A model generated the notes under the pieces. It was given only the letters and a program-made list of their open reading frames with translations. It had not been told where the DNA came from and made no database searches. Position numbers and translations under genes: made by a program. Below, piece after piece: positions 62,812 to 64,000 of a stretch of 64,000 nt of DNA. Numbering within the stretch: position 1 is the first letter of the stretch; each line of letters begins with the position of its first letter. Source of the DNA: Pseudomonas fluorescens (GTDB taxonomy: Bacteria; Pseudomonadota; Gammaproteobacteria; Pseudomonadales; Pseudomonadaceae); the NCBI RefSeq assembly GCF_005938625.1, contig NZ_VCNJ01000001.1, positions 1 through 64,000 of the forward strand. Reading direction: 5' to 3'.

Positions 62812-64000
62812 GCAGCGCAAGCATGAACACTGAAAACGAAGCGAGCATGGAACACGCCTACATCACTGAACGCCCGGAGCGCGATGCGAAGTTTTTCGCG
62901 CGCATGGGCTGGATTCTGGCGATTGTCGGTGCTGGCAGCTTCTTCACCTGGGCCGCCCTGGCGCCGCTGGATCAAGGCATTCCGGTGCAGGGCACAGTCG
63001 TGGTCTCGGGCAAGCGCAAAGCCGTGCAGTCGATGAGCAGCGGCGTGGTCAGCCGGATTCTGGTGCGCGAAGGCGAAATCGTGAAACAGGGCCAGCCGCT
63101 GTTCCGCCTCGATCAGACCCAGGTTGCGGCTGATGTGCAGTCGCTGCAAGCGCAGTACCGCATGGCTTGGGCCAGCCTCGCGCGCTGGCAGGCCGAACGC
63201 GACAACCTCAAGCAAGTGACTTTTCCGGCAGAGCTGAGCAATGACCCGGACCCGCGTCTGGCATTGGTACTGGAAGGTCAGCGCCAACTGTTCAGCAGCC
63301 GTCGTGAGGCGTACTACCGCGAGCAGGCCGGATTGCGTGCGAGCATCGAAGGCGCCACCGCGCAACTGGCCGGCATGCGTCGCGCGCGTACTGATCTCAA
63401 TGCCCAGGCCGACTCGCTGCAACAACAGTTGAGCAACCTGCAACCGCTGGCCGACAACGGCTACATCCCGCGCAACCGCTTGATGGAATACCAGCGTCAA
63501 CTGTCACAAGTGCAGCAGCAACTGGCTGAAAACACCGGTGAAAGCGGCCGGGTGGAGCAGGGCATTCTTGAGTCGCGGCTGAAGCTGCAACAGCACGCCG
63601 AGGAATACCAGAAGGAAGTCCGCACGCAACTGGCCGACGCGCAGCTGAAAAGCGTGACCCTGTCGGAGCAACTGACTTCGGCCGGTTTCGACCTGCAACA
63701 CAGCGAAATCATCGCCACCGCCGACGGCGTCGCGGTCAACCTCGGCGTGCACACCGAGGGCGCGGTGGTGCGCCAAGGTGAAACGTTGCTGGAGATCGTT
63801 CCGCAAGGCACCACGCTGGAAGTGGAAGGGCACCTGCCGATCAACCTGATCGACAAGGTTGGCGCGCATTTGCCGGTGGACATTCTGTTTACCGCGTTCA
63901 ACCAGAGCAAAACCCCGCGTGTACCGGGTGAAGTCAGCCTGATTTCCGCCGACCAGATGGTCGACGAGAAAACCGGCGTGCCGTACTACGTCCTGCGCAG
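62808..64000 (+). CDS. aprE: Type I secretion membrane fusion protein (partial, runs off the right edge)
   Basis: About 397 codons of an HlyD-family adaptor are present before the window ends. A cytoplasmic tail is followed by one membrane helix (MGWILAIVGAGSFFTWAALA) and GIPVQGTVVVSGKRKAVQSM, the usual lipoyl entry. A long coiled-coil hairpin (about 100-290) comes next, then the return lipoyl segment ATADGVAVNLGVHTEGAVV and the start of the beta-barrel. It should link AprD to the outer-membrane channel AprF, whose gene is expected beyond the edge. The start ATG overlaps the aprD stop. Confidence 0.93.
   Translation, partial: MSSASMNTENEASMEHAYITERPERDAKFFARMGWILAIVGAGSFFTWAALAPLDQGIPVQGTVVVSGKRKAVQSMSSGVVSRILVREGEIVKQGQPLFRLDQTQVAADVQSLQAQYRMAWASLARWQAERDNLKQVTFPAELSNDPDPRLALVLEGQRQLFSSRREAYYREQAGLRASIEGATAQLAGMRRARTDLNAQADSLQQQLSNLQPLADNGYIPRNRLMEYQRQLSQVQQQLAENTGESGRVEQGILESRLKLQQHAEEYQKEVRTQLADAQLKSVTLSEQLTSAGFDLQHSEIIATADGVAVNLGVHTEGAVVRQGETLLEIVPQGTTLEVEGHLPINLIDKVGAHLPVDILFTAFNQSKTPRVPGEVSLISADQMVDEKTGVPYYVLR

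Noticed and set aside
1..64000. CRISPR arrays, tRNA genes and insertion sequences
   Set aside because: No regularly spaced repeats, tRNA cloverleaf motifs or transposase frames were visible; the repeats present are REP palindromes.

Overview
The window looks like chromosomal DNA of a Pseudomonas of the fluorescens group. The basis is gene content and protein similarity judged by eye: a mannitol-uptake component with its MtlR activator, MexS/MexT with MexEF-OprN, an AprA alkaline protease operon, several Pseudomonas-style REP palindromes, high-GC coding bias and DUF1652/DUF1656 genes. No tRNA, rRNA, CRISPR array or insertion sequence was seen.

Layout. 0-2.6 kb: mtlE and mtlR. 2.6-8.9 kb: a same-strand set of three genes, more A/T-rich than its neighbours, encoding a PI-PLC-like phosphodiesterase, a glycosyltransferase and a 1274-residue protein that ends in an aspzincin (M35-type) metalloprotease signature. 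9-16.3 kb: a phosphorelay block with a lone receiver, a large hybrid kinase with three receivers, overlapping cheR and cheB with no chemoreceptor, a second hybrid kinase and a receiver. 16.3-19.3 kb: an orphan TccC-like RHS protein with an unrecognised C-terminal domain. 19.3-23.7 kb: a KaiC-like double ATPase overlapping a hybrid kinase with a degenerate N-terminal receiver, then a HEAT/TPR protein. 23.9-27.1 kb: an AaeB/DUF1656/AaeA-type efflux set. 27.3-33.2 kb: mexEF-oprN. 33.4-37.5 kb: a surface-signalling iron uptake set (TonB receptor, FecR, FecI) behind a Fur box. 37.6-39.3 kb: an M20 dipeptidase. 39.6-41.3 kb: a PAAR / lipase-like / lipoprotein cassette resembling an orphan type VI secretion effector-immunity module. 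41.5-43 kb: a frameshifted hipA with a remnant of its partner. 43-45.3 kb: divergent mexT and mexS. 45.8-48.7 kb: an unrecognised protein followed by a MocR-type regulator. 48.8-54.3 kb: pgm, pirin, a UvrD-like helicase and a DUF1652 protein. 54.6-58.4 kb: a polyamine-linked locus (SnoaL-AraC fusion regulator, FAD amine oxidase, cupin, binding protein). 58.8-64 kb: aprA-aprI-aprD-aprE, with aprE cut by the window edge.

How the parts fit. The window is rich in interaction functions: a metalloprotease toxin candidate, a TccC-like RHS protein, a T6SS-like cassette and AprA with its own type I exporter. mexS, mexT and mexEF-oprN keep the order and orientation known from P. aeruginosa, but about 9.9 kb of accessory genes lies between mexT and mexE. 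A plausible MexT-type site remains in front of mexE. The aprA ribosome-binding site coincides with a consensus-matching RsmA/RsmE site, which fits Gac/Rsm control of exoprotease.

The strongest candidates for something undescribed are the M35-tailed giant protein with its PI-PLC and glycosyltransferase neighbours, the RHS C-terminal domain, the lipase-type effector cassette and the KaiC/pseudo-receiver kinase pair. All functional calls rest on reading motifs; no database search was possible.
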